Made by a program: the position numbers and the translations under genes. Below are positions 1 to 5,366 of a DNA stretch of 6,960 bases, one piece after another. Position 1 is the first letter of the stretch. Each line of letters opens with the position of its first letter. The notes below the pieces were generated by a model that was not told where the DNA came from, searched no databases, and saw nothing but the letters and a program-made list of their open reading frames with translations. Source of the DNA: an uncultured Synergistia bacterium (lineage in GTDB: Bacteria; Eremiobacterota; SpSt-956; JAKJGF01); contig CALARM010000884.1 in assembly GCA_937888925.1 (NCBI GenBank), positions 1 to 6,960 of the forward strand, read 5' to 3'.

Positions 1-129
1 GTAATAGCTATCTTCTCATCTTATTATATACCTGACCATATAAAAACATTTCTCACAGACCGGAGAATATATGCTATGGGTATGAAAGAAGATACTATGG
101 ATATACTGAATTTTAATGATATAAAGTAA
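1..129 (+). CDS. C-terminal end of an unidentified protein (5' end outside window)
   Basis: The frame is open from the first base of the window to a TAA at 127-129 and gives the last 42 residues of a protein on the plus strand. The visible part contains a hydrophobic start (VIAIFSSYYIP) followed by DRRIYAMGMKEDTMDILNF, which looks like a genuine folded C-terminus and not random translation. It vaguely recalls the end of DUF3782 or PD-(D/E)XK-like proteins, where a hydrophobic strand precedes a short 'gIya...gd...il' segment, but too little is present to assign a family. The gene converges on the minus-strand M15 lysin gene, with 78 bases between the two stop codons. A strong hairpin begins at its stop codon. 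Moderate confidence that it is coding, low confidence for any family. Confidence 0.55.
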   Translation, partial: VIAIFSSYYIPDHIKTFLTDRRIYAMGMKEDTMDILNFNDIK

Positions 130-156
130 GCAGCAGATAATTTCTTACCTGCTGCT
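129..156. terminator. Candidate bidirectional terminator hairpin between convergent genes
   Basis: AGCAGCAG at 129-136 pairs perfectly with CTGCTGCT at 149-156 around a 12-base loop. The stem starts at the last base of the plus-strand stop codon and lies about 50 bases past the stop of the minus-strand lysin gene. There is no clear T-run on the plus side (CATCTTAAT follows). On the minus strand the stem is followed by TACTTTATATCATT, which is T-rich but interrupted. Its position between two convergent stops supports a terminator role; the weak T-tract lowers confidence. Confidence 0.45.
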
Positions 157-165
157 CATCTTAAT

Positions 166-188
166 CGTGATGCGTAACGCGTGACGGG
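166..188. repeat. Heptamer repeat, copy 1 (three CGTRAYG units plus GG)
   Basis: Three consecutive 7-base units, CGTGATG, CGTAACG and CGTGACG, are followed by GG. The same unit type and the same GG end occur at 3172-3201 and, inverted, at 3340-3369. All three copies are intergenic and lie downstream of lysin genes or between cassettes. This looks like a dispersed short tandem repeat family, similar in kind to the heptameric STRR sequences of filamentous cyanobacteria, though no relationship is claimed. Confidence 0.7.
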
Positions 189-207
189 TATGTTTCACCC
201 TTCACAA

Positions 208-1800
208 TTAATATCCTCTGGCAAACTGGAAATGCATCGGGTCATTTGGCAACTGATAGAAACCATGTTTCTGAAATATCTCCGCAATGGCCTTCTGTCC
301 CGCAGTCTGTTTTGACGAGCCCATAGGGTGAGAGCCTGCATTGATGTCCACTGCTATACCCCAAGAATGGGTGCTCAGGGACTTACCGTTTCTTTTGGTT
401 CTGTAGTTATAACATCCGTCATTGGCCTTTATCTCTCCGGAAAGTCCTTTGTCCTTTATTTCCTGAAAGACTGCATTCAATTTTGGAGCAATCTTTTCAT
501 TACATTTTACATTTATCATCTTACCGCCGGGGCCTGCAGGCATTTTCACATTGACCTGATTTTTGCCGGCAGGGCCGAACATTTTCTCTATAGCCGCTCT
601 GCCCCGGGGAGGTGTTGTTCCCAGCGTATCGCCGGGGATCTTGCCGGGCTGCTGTGCGCCTGTATCTTTCGCCCCTTCGACTTTAGCACCTGGCGGCAAC
701 TGGCCTGCATCAGGTTTTTTAGATTGTTCCGCTGCCTTTACTTCCGACTGTGGACTGGCTTTTTGTCCCTGTTCCTTGAGTGCATCGGGATTTTTCATCA
801 GGGTAAGTTTTCCGTTTACAGTGGGATCAAGAGAATCTTTCTTTGATCCCGTACATATATCTACCCTTGAGAAACCCTTACCGGTAAAAGCTCCACCTGT
901 GTCTACGGCACGAAAATCAATATGTTTGCCATATTTTTTATCTATTTCCGGTATGGTAAAGGAATCCCCGTATTTAACCTGCCCCGATTTATAAAGGTTT
1001 TTATCCAGGGCTATAGCCGCAGATTTGGCTTTACCGTCAAGAACATCCTGAAGAGTAGTCAATTTATTACCTTTTTTATCCAGATAACCGCCTTCCATTT
1101 TGCTGTTATGCGGATAATAACCTGTACCCTTTGCCGTCCCCATTACCTTTCCGCCTTCTCCGGTGGAAGGTTTTTCCTGTCCTTTCACCTGTTCCGGTGA
1201 TGTTTTCTGTCCTGTCTCTGTCTGAGATTTTTTTACACTGTCTTTACTGAGTGCCATATTAGCCGCTGTATTTCCGCCTGTTTTCTGACTCTTACCGGCA
1301 GAACTGGTTTTACCTGTACTGTGACTCTTACCGGCAGAATTGGTTTTACCTGTGCTATGACTCTTACCGGCACTACCGCTTTTGCCTGTGCTGCGACTCT
1401 TACCGGCACTACCGCTTCTGCCTGTACTGCGACTCTTACCGGCATTACCGCTCCTGCCTGCACTGCGACCTGCTCCTGATTTCTTTCCAGAAGCTCCCTT
1501 TACTCCGCCGCTCTTTCCATCTGTTCCGAGAACATTACCTAAAAAATTGCCTAATTGTTTGAAAGGATTTTGCATCTCAGAGGCCTTCTGTGATTTATGA
1601 CTTCTCGTTTTACCTTTCATGGACTTTGAATTACCGGCTTTTGCACTCTTTCCACCGGATACCTTGCCAAGACCGCTTTTTACCCTGGCAGATTTCCCTG
1701 CCTTTCCGCCCCCTCCTACTTTAGCAGCGCCTTTCCCGGAAAGACCTTTCATAGAACTGGAACTACTGGACTTAGAAGTACTGGATCTGACTTTTGACAT
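208..1800 (-). CDS. Basic low-complexity protein with 3D domain and C-terminal M15 peptidase domain (predicted cell-wall lysin)
   Basis: This 530-residue protein probably cleaves peptidoglycan peptides. Residues 1-75 are rich in Ser, Gly, Lys and Ala and very basic; 76-93 (MQNPFKQLGNFLGNVLG) may be an amphipathic helix; 117-176 are five 12-residue repeats. Residues 220-336 match a 3D (double-psi beta-barrel) domain, with its aspartates at D266, D300 (VDTGGAF) and D314 (RVDIC). Residues 415-526 match M15 peptidases of the M15_4 / L-Ala-D-Glu endopeptidase kind: predicted zinc ligands H478 and D485 (STHSWGIAVD) and H523 (DPMHFQF), with D520 as likely catalytic acid. There is no Sec signal peptide or membrane segment, so export is unexplained. 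The start is fixed by AGGAGG eight bases upstream; the two nearer ATGs are out of frame and too close to it. It lies 129 bases after the zinc-ribbon gene and is a paralogue of the protein at 3507-5267. Confidence 0.9.
   Translation of the reverse strand: MSKVRSSTSKSSSSSSMKGLSGKGAAKVGGGGKAGKSARVKSGLGKVSGGKSAKAGNSKSMKGKTRSHKSQKASEMQNPFKQLGNFLGNVLGTDGKSGGVKGASGKKSGAGRSAGRSGNAGKSRSTGRSGSAGKSRSTGKSGSAGKSHSTGKTNSAGKSHSTGKTSSAGKSQKTGGNTAANMALSKDSVKKSQTETGQKTSPEQVKGQEKPSTGEGGKVMGTAKGTGYYPHNSKMEGGYLDKKGNKLTTLQDVLDGKAKSAAIALDKNLYKSGQVKYGDSFTIPEIDKKYGKHIDFRAVDTGGAFTGKGFSRVDICTGSKKDSLDPTVNGKLTLMKNPDALKEQGQKASPQSEVKAAEQSKKPDAGQLPPGAKVEGAKDTGAQQPGKIPGDTLGTTPPRGRAAIEKMFGPAGKNQVNVKMPAGPGGKMINVKCNEKIAPKLNAVFQEIKDKGLSGEIKANDGCYNYRTKRNGKSLSTHSWGIAVDINAGSHPMGSSKQTAGQKAIAEIFQKHGFYQLPNDPMHFQFARGY
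1273..1452 (-). repeat. Five 36-bp tandem repeats inside the M15 lysin gene
   Basis: Five 12-residue units cover residues 117-176, with the consensus SGSAGKSRSTGK. Later units vary at the Arg/His/Gln and Ser/Thr positions. The DNA repeat is visible as 'gactcttaccggcactaccg' and close variants every 36 bases on the plus strand. The units form a basic, flexible linker between the N-terminal tail and the 3D domain. The paralogue has a shorter, related array (4824-4919), so copy number has changed since duplication. Confidence 0.9.
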
Positions 1801-1840
1801 TCATCATCCCTCCTGATTTTTAAACTTTTGCTGAAGTTAA
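1801..1840 (-). promoter_or_regulatory. Conserved lysin leader with ribosome binding site (copy 2)
   Basis: Read on the minus strand, the 40 bases before the start contain AACTTCAGCAAAAGTTT, a short variable stretch, then TCAGGAGGGATGATGA and the ATG. The AGGAGG is at 1809-1814. The same block occurs before the other lysin (5268-5306) with few changes, although the sequence further upstream differs. The AACTT/AAGTT arms could form a small 5-bp hairpin, but the other copy has one mismatch there and no compensating change. Conservation may simply reflect recent duplication. Confidence 0.6.
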
Positions 1841-1852
1841 TAATGATTATTG
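1838..1852. promoter_or_regulatory. Fur-family-like 7-1-7 palindrome upstream of M15 lysin
   Basis: TAATAATGATTATTG contains a perfect 13-base palindrome (AATAAT-G-ATTATT, 1839-1851). It agrees with the published Fur 7-1-7 consensus TGATAATnATTATCA at 11 of 14 defined positions. It lies about 40 bases upstream of the lysin start, where a promoter would be expected. The equivalent place before the other lysin has no such palindrome. The surrounding DNA is very AT-rich, so a chance match is quite possible, and the regulator could be Fur, Zur or PerR if real. Confidence 0.3.
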
Positions 1853-1929
1853 AAAATTATGTCTTTAATAAACATAAATTTACTCAAACCTAAATATATA
1901 ATCACGACAATTCTTTCTGACGTAAAGAA

Positions 1930-3084
1930 CTAATCGGTAAAAATAATTTCTTCCGGATTCTCAAAAGAAATTTCCAGCTGCGCAATTATCTGCGTGGCTT
2001 CAAAAGCCATATCAAGTCCGTCATCAAGATGAACGGGATCTTTATCTAAAAAAAACTTCTCCATTTTTTTTAAACCATGTTCATAAATTCTAAATGCATC
2101 AAGAGCATTTGTAATTACTGTTTCTAAATATTTATCTTCTACAGTGGAAGGAGATTCTATATCTTCAAAATCTTTTCTGCCTGATACAAGGTTCGAGGTC
2201 ATCCATTTCAGAGTAGATAAAAATCTTTCTTCGCTTATTTTACCTTCTTTTAACAATTCCACTTCACTTTTAAGTCGCTCAAAATTCGGATTTGTATAAT
2301 ATTCCTCTTCTTCATCCGATATATCATAGTAATTACTGTCGTCAGGTATAGACCCGGAAATTTTTGTTTTCCATGCCGTATCCATTTTTTTTATTTCTTC
2401 TTCAAAAAAATCTTCCTCTTCATCTTCATCTTCAGATTCTTCTTCCTGAAGAAGTAACATAGATGTATACAATCTGTTAATTGCCGAAGATGCAAGATCC
2501 ATTCCTTCCAGAATATGATCACTGTCTCCGTCGGTAAAATATGTATCAATCTCATCAAGGGATTCATTATAAAGTTTAAAAGCCCTGTCTATTCTTACAA
2601 GTAACTCTCTTATAACAAAAGAATCATTTTTATATATTTCTTTTATTTCATTGAAAGAAGACATTTCTTCATGAAGTTTTTCCCTTAAATATTCAATTAC
2701 TTCGCCAAGTTCTTCATCGGCTACAGTTCCTCTGCATACACCTTTCCCAATCTCCATAAGTTCTCTCAATTCAAGAGTTTCATAATCTTCAAGTTCTTCA
2801 TCTTCCCAGTCAGGAATAGTTTCATCAAAATCTTCTTCATCAAATAACTCTTCCGGCTCTTCTTCATAAATTTTATCTTCCGGAATCTCTATATCAAAAG
2901 CATTGCCTATAGCAGAAAAAATATCGTCAATGTCCTCTTTTCTGTCTGTAACACCATTCATATTAAAAGCTTCGCTGAAAGGCTCTACGGCAGTCTTACC
3001 GCAGAAAGAACAGAATTTGCTTGTAAGACGTATATCTTTATTACAATAAACACATTTTTTTGTTTCAATCTCGCTGTGAACCAA
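1930..3084 (-). CDS. Acidic zinc-ribbon protein with duplicated helical domain
   Basis: This 384-residue protein opens with a zinc ribbon: C11-x2-C14 and C25-x2-C28. Residues 45-105 and 215-262 are dense in Asp and Glu. Two helical segments, roughly 104-215 and 267-378, appear to be an internal duplication: YNESLDEIDTYFTDGD..HILEGMDLA corresponds to YEHGLKKMEKFFLDKD..HLDDGLDMA. I do not recognise a named family for this domain. The protein has no signal peptide or membrane segment and is probably cytoplasmic. The start is TTG: an in-frame TAA lies immediately upstream, AAAGGGG is eight bases before it, and the next ATG (residue 42) would remove the zinc ribbon. The same TTG context recurs at 5543. 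The gene precedes the M15 lysin in the same direction by 129 bases. Its strong acidity complements the lysin's basic tail, which suggests but does not prove that they bind. Its composition is much more AT-rich than that of the lysins. Confidence 0.85.
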   Translation of the reverse strand: MVHSEIETKKCVYCNKDIRLTSKFCSFCGKTAVEPFSEAFNMNGVTDRKEDIDDIFSAIGNAFDIEIPEDKIYEEEPEELFDEEDFDETIPDWEDEELEDYETLELRELMEIGKGVCRGTVADEELGEVIEYLREKLHEEMSSFNEIKEIYKNDSFVIRELLVRIDRAFKLYNESLDEIDTYFTDGDSDHILEGMDLASSAINRLYTSMLLLQEEESEDEDEEEDFFEEEIKKMDTAWKTKISGSIPDDSNYYDISDEEEEYYTNPNFERLKSEVELLKEGKISEERFLSTLKWMTSNLVSGRKDFEDIESPSTVEDKYLETVITNALDAFRIYEHGLKKMEKFFLDKDPVHLDDGLDMAFEATQIIAQLEISFENPEEIIFTD

Positions 3085-3092
3085 TTAAATTA

Positions 3093-3128
3093 CCCCTTTA
3101 TATGTTCCATAAACCGGTATTATACCGG
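3093..3128 (-). promoter_or_regulatory. Promoter -10 inside a perfect palindrome, and ribosome binding site, of the zinc-ribbon gene
   Basis: CCGGTATTATACCGG at 3114-3128 is a perfect palindrome with 7-base arms around one central base. On the minus strand it contains TATAAT (3124-3119), an ideal -10 hexamer about 35 bases before the TTG start. No convincing -35 is seen 17 bases upstream (AGATAT). AAAGGGG at 3093-3099 is the ribosome binding site. A palindrome covering a -10 box is a common operator layout, so a dedicated repressor is plausible. The element is not present before the zinc-ribbon miniprotein gene. Confidence 0.45.
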
Positions 3129-3171
3129 AACAGATAAATTCATATCTTTTATAAAGTATTTATATGAGAAT

Positions 3172-3201
3172 CGTAATACGTAACGCGTAACGCGTTACGG
3201 G
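3172..3201 (+). repeat. Heptamer repeat, copy 2 (four units plus GG)
   Basis: The units CGTAATA, CGTAACG, CGTAACG and CGTTACG are followed by GG. The 28 bases of units fold on themselves with nearly all positions paired, so the array is also a long imperfect hairpin. It has the same orientation as the copy at 166-188 and the opposite orientation to 3340-3369, with which it brackets about 140 bases. Confidence 0.7.
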
Positions 3202-3339
3202 AAAAACAGATTCTCATTCTTCGTTGTGCCCGGACGGTCATGGCCGTTGGTGAGAGGTGAGACGTGAATCCCACTTCTCACTTCTTACTTTTTATATATG
3301 TTCTGATACTGAACATAAGCATGTAATAAACATTACTCT
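3202..3339. other. Non-coding spacer bracketed by inverted heptamer arrays
   Basis: No supportable reading frame is present on either strand. The segment holds the GTGAGRN inverted repeat and, just before it, a small ACGG-tcatgg-CCGT hairpin near 3234-3247. With the inverted heptamer arrays on either side it resembles a small palindromic intergenic element or MITE-like insertion, about 200 bases overall. No transposase or clear target-site duplication is seen. Confidence 0.4.
3250..3288. repeat. Imperfect inverted repeat of GTGAGRN units
   Basis: GTGAGAGGTGAGACGTG at 3250-3266 pairs with CACTTCTCACTTCTTAC at 3272-3288 at 13 of 17 positions. Both arms have a 7-base rhythm (GTGAGAG GTGAGAC; CACTTCT CACTTCT). 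It sits inside the segment bracketed by the two inverted CGTAACG heptamer arrays. The T-run after it on the plus strand (CTTTTT) is short, and no plus-strand gene ends here, so I do not call it a terminator. A second, shorter GTGAAGG GTGAAAC pair occurs on the minus strand near 190-204. Confidence 0.55.
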
Positions 3340-3369
3340 CCCGTCACGCATTACGCGTTACACGTGACG
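3340..3369 (-). repeat. Heptamer repeat, copy 3 (inverted; four units plus GG)
   Basis: Read on the minus strand, the units are CGTCACG, TGTAACG, CGTAATG and CGTGACG followed by GG. The outer units pair perfectly (CGTCACG with CGTGACG), and with two G-T pairs and one mismatch the whole 28 bases form a hairpin. It lies 138 bases past the stop of the C39-type lysin. It could act in transcript ending or RNA stability, but it lacks a T-run. Confidence 0.7.
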
Positions 3370-3376
3370 AGATCAT

Positions 3377-3457
3377 TATAATATAATCACGACATTTTTA
3401 TCTGAAGTAAAGAACTAAAAATATCTTCTTTCAGATTTTCAAAAAAATTTACAATCT
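3377..3457 (-). pseudogene. Relic of a zinc-ribbon gene 3' end and its downstream spacer
   Basis: This stretch aligns with 1897-1975, which covers the last codons of the intact zinc-ribbon gene and the bases after its stop. Shared blocks on the plus strand include 'ataatcacgaca' and 'gtaaagaacta'. In the relic, the coding part read on the minus strand gives IVNFFENLKEDIF, against LEISFENPEEIIF in the intact protein. A few bases including the stop are missing and there is no reading frame upstream. It lies just past the stop of the C39-type lysin, so it marks an old recombination or deletion between cassette copies. It is not expected to make a product. Confidence 0.6.
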
Positions 3458-3506
3458 ATAAGGCTCAAATCCGTTCACACCTGATATAGAAACCAGAAAC
3501 TCATTA

Positions 3507-5267
3507 TTATCTGACCATAGATACTTCATAACGTTTACCGGCCATACCGCTTCCATCGGAGCCGGGTCTGTAAAGTTTTCCCGTCGCCTCATCCACATAA
3601 AACCTGTTATTGGAACTGGTATCTTTACCGGCACTGCCATGCCTGGTACCGGGATCATGGAAAGTATAATAAGTTTTACCGTTCTGATCTGTGCCTTTCC
3701 CTGTGATAGTCACAAAATGATCGGTAACTTTATCGGCATTATAATTAGAATCTTTATAACTCACACCCACTACAACAGGCTTTCCATTTGAAAGTTGACT
3801 GTTGATACGATTTACCCCCTGTCTGGCCTTATCGGAATTTACAGAAATTCTTCCCCTCTTATCTTCACCTGTAGCGATCTGAATTCTGTTGCCTACATCC
3901 AGAACTTTTCCGCCTGCTGCCTGAGCCATAGCTTTACTGGCTCTAAAACATGCTTTCTTGCCTGCATCAGGAACATGTTTTCCATCAAACTGACTGTACC
4001 ATGGGACATTCAATTTGCCTGCTGCAGGGTCTCCGGTAGCTTTCGCTGCTGCCGCAGGGTCTCCGGTAGCTTTCGCTACTGCCGCAGAGTCGCCGGTAGC
4101 TTTCGCTGCTGCCGCAGGGTCTCCGGTAGCTTTCGCTGCTGCCGCAGGGTCTCCGGTAGCTTTCGCTGCTGATGCAGGGTCTCCGGTAGCTTTCGCTGCT
4201 GATGCAGGGTCGCCAGAAGAATTTCCGACTCCAGTCGGCTTATTCTGTTCAATGGCTTTCACTCCGTCCGGAGAAGTAGCCTTCTGTCCCTGAAGAGCAT
4301 CAGGATTTTTAATTAAAGTAAGTTTTCCGTTTACAGTGGGATCAAGAGAATCTTTCTTTGAGCCCGTACATATATCTACCCTGGAGAAACCTTTATTAGT
4401 AAAAGCTCCTCCCGTATCTACAGCACGAAAATCAATATGTTTACCGTACTTTTTATCCATTTCCGGTATGGTAAAGGAATCACCGTATTTAACCTGACCT
4501 GATTTATAAAGGTTTTTATCCAGAGCAATAGCCGCAGATTTGGCTTTACCGTCAAGAACATCCTGAACAGTGGTGAGTTTATTACCTTTTTTATCCAGAT
4601 AACCGCCTTCCATTTTGCTGTTATGGGGATAATAACCTGTACCCTTTGCCGTCCCCATTACCTTTCCATCCTGGCCGGAAGAAGTCTTTTCCTGTCCTTT
4701 AACCTGTTCTGCAGATGGTTTATCCTGTCCTTTTACCTGCCCTGCAGATGGTTTCTGTCCTGTCTCTGATTGAGATTTTTTCACACTGTCTTTACTGCCT
4801 GTTTTCTGGCTTCCAGCTGTATTTCTCTGACTCTTACCTGCAGACTGGCTCCTTCCTGTTCTCTGACTCTTACCTGCAGACTGGTTCCTTCCTGTTCTCT
4901 GACTCTTTCCTGAGCCGGAACGGCCTGTCGCTTTACTGCCGCCTGATTTCCTGCCGGAAGAGCCTTTTACACCTTCAGTACCTCCCCCTGTTCCGAGAAC
5001 ATTACCTAAAAAATTACCTAACTGCTTGAAAGGATTCTGCATTTCTCCGGATTTTTCCGATTTATGCTTTCCTGTTTTACCCTTCATAGATTTTGAACCG
5101 CCGGCTTTCGTACTCTTACCACCGGATACTTTTCCAAGTCCCCCTTTTACTCTCGCAGATTTTCCCGCCTTTCCTCCTCCGCCTGTTTTTGCGGCACCTT
5201 TCCCGGAAAGACCTTTTGCAGATCTGGAACTGCTGCTCTTAGAAGTACTTGAGCTGACTTTTGACAT
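3507..5267 (-). CDS. Basic low-complexity protein with 3D domain and C-terminal C39-like cysteine peptidase domain (predicted cell-wall lysin or amidase)
   Basis: This 586-residue paralogue of the protein at 208-1800 keeps the same basic Ser/Gly/Lys tail (1-75), MQNPFKQLGNFLGNVLG segment (76-92) and 3D domain (204-320; D250, D284, D298). The 3D region differs at only about five of 126 positions between the two. From residue 330 they diverge completely. Here 352-418 are GDPAAAAKAT repeats, and 419-586 resemble the peptidase C39-like fold: Q426 (VPWYSQFDG) as oxyanion residue, C440 (KKACFRASKAM) as nucleophile, H517 (DHFVTITG) as base and D538 (HDPGT) as third member. The substrate is probably a peptidoglycan peptide, but this is inferred from the 3D partner domain. 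There is no signal peptide or membrane segment. AGGAGG at 5276-5281 fixes the start. The gene follows the zinc-ribbon miniprotein gene by 99 bases. Confidence 0.88.
   Translation of the reverse strand: MSKVSSSTSKSSSSRSAKGLSGKGAAKTGGGGKAGKSARVKGGLGKVSGGKSTKAGGSKSMKGKTGKHKSEKSGEMQNPFKQLGNFLGNVLGTGGGTEGVKGSSGRKSGGSKATGRSGSGKSQRTGRNQSAGKSQRTGRSQSAGKSQRNTAGSQKTGSKDSVKKSQSETGQKPSAGQVKGQDKPSAEQVKGQEKTSSGQDGKVMGTAKGTGYYPHNSKMEGGYLDKKGNKLTTVQDVLDGKAKSAAIALDKNLYKSGQVKYGDSFTIPEMDKKYGKHIDFRAVDTGGAFTNKGFSRVDICTGSKKDSLDPTVNGKLTLIKNPDALQGQKATSPDGVKAIEQNKPTGVGNSSGDPASAAKATGDPASAAKATGDPAAAAKATGDPAAAAKATGDSAAVAKATGDPAAAAKATGDPAAGKLNVPWYSQFDGKHVPDAGKKACFRASKAMAQAAGGKVLDVGNRIQIATGEDKRGRISVNSDKARQGVNRINSQLSNGKPVVVGVSYKDSNYNADKVTDHFVTITGKGTDQNGKTYYTFHDPGTRHGSAGKDTSSNNRFYVDEATGKLYRPGSDGSGMAGKRYEVSMVR
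4017..4214 (-). repeat. 30-bp tandem repeats encoding GDPAAAAKAT in the C39 lysin
   Basis: Six full decapeptide units and a seventh partial one cover residues 352-417: GDPASAAKAT twice, GDPAAAAKAT three times, GDSAAVAKAT once, then GDPAA. The plus-strand DNA unit begins 'gcagggtctccggtagcttt', and adjacent units are almost identical, so the array is young and probably variable in length. It forms a Pro/Ala/Lys linker between the 3D and peptidase domains. It also keeps other frames open, which creates false reading frames on the opposite strand. Confidence 0.93.
4824..4919 (-). repeat. 36-bp repeats (about 2.7 units) in the C39 lysin
   Basis: Residues 117-148 carry the 12-residue unit QSAGKSQRTGRS almost three times. 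It is clearly related to the SGSAGKSRSTGK array of the paralogue and sits at the same place between tail and 3D domain. A second short duplication follows at residues 172-193, where KPSAGQVKGQD and KPSAEQVKGQE stand next to each other. Confidence 0.85.
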
Positions 5268-5316
5268 TCATCATCCCTCCTGAAATTAAAACTTTTGCTG
5301 TAGTTAAAAAATTATA
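5268..5316 (-). promoter_or_regulatory. Lysin leader copy 1 with ribosome binding site and -10-like box
   Basis: AGGAGG at 5276-5281 lies eight bases before the ATG. The block back to 5306 matches the leader of the other lysin. TATAAT reads on the minus strand at 5316-5311, which would give a 5' untranslated region of about 37 bases starting near the conserved AACTACAGC. The expected -35 position (ATTAAA, 5339-5334) is poor, so the promoter call is weak; the gene may also be read from an upstream promoter. Confidence 0.45.
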
Positions 5317-5366
5317 CCTGTAAAAAACCTGAATTTAATATATATAAATATACACTCACGACAATT

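Noticed and set aside
328..846. Long plus-strand frame opposite the M15 domain
   Set aside because: It is antisense to a well-supported peptidase domain and has no domain resemblance or ribosome binding site.
1233..1463. Minus-strand alternative frame with PVRV repeats in the M15 lysin
   Set aside because: It is a shadow of the 36-base repeats in another frame; the main frame has the recognised domains.
3172..3369. CRISPR array
   Set aside because: The repeats are 7-base units in direct tandem without spacers, and no cas genes are present.
3449..3506. Alternative-frame extension past the C39 lysin stop, ending NNEFLVSISGVNGFEPYRL
   Set aside because: It looked like a possible frameshifted true C-terminus. 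The in-frame end (KRYEVSMVR, then TAA) is a normal finish for a C39-like domain, and no slippery site is visible, so I keep the stop at 3507.
4015..4293. Plus-strand frame encoding AAGSPVAFA repeats opposite the C39 lysin
   Set aside because: It is kept open by the 30-base repeat, whose length is a multiple of three. It has no ribosome binding site and lies wholly inside a gene with clear domains.
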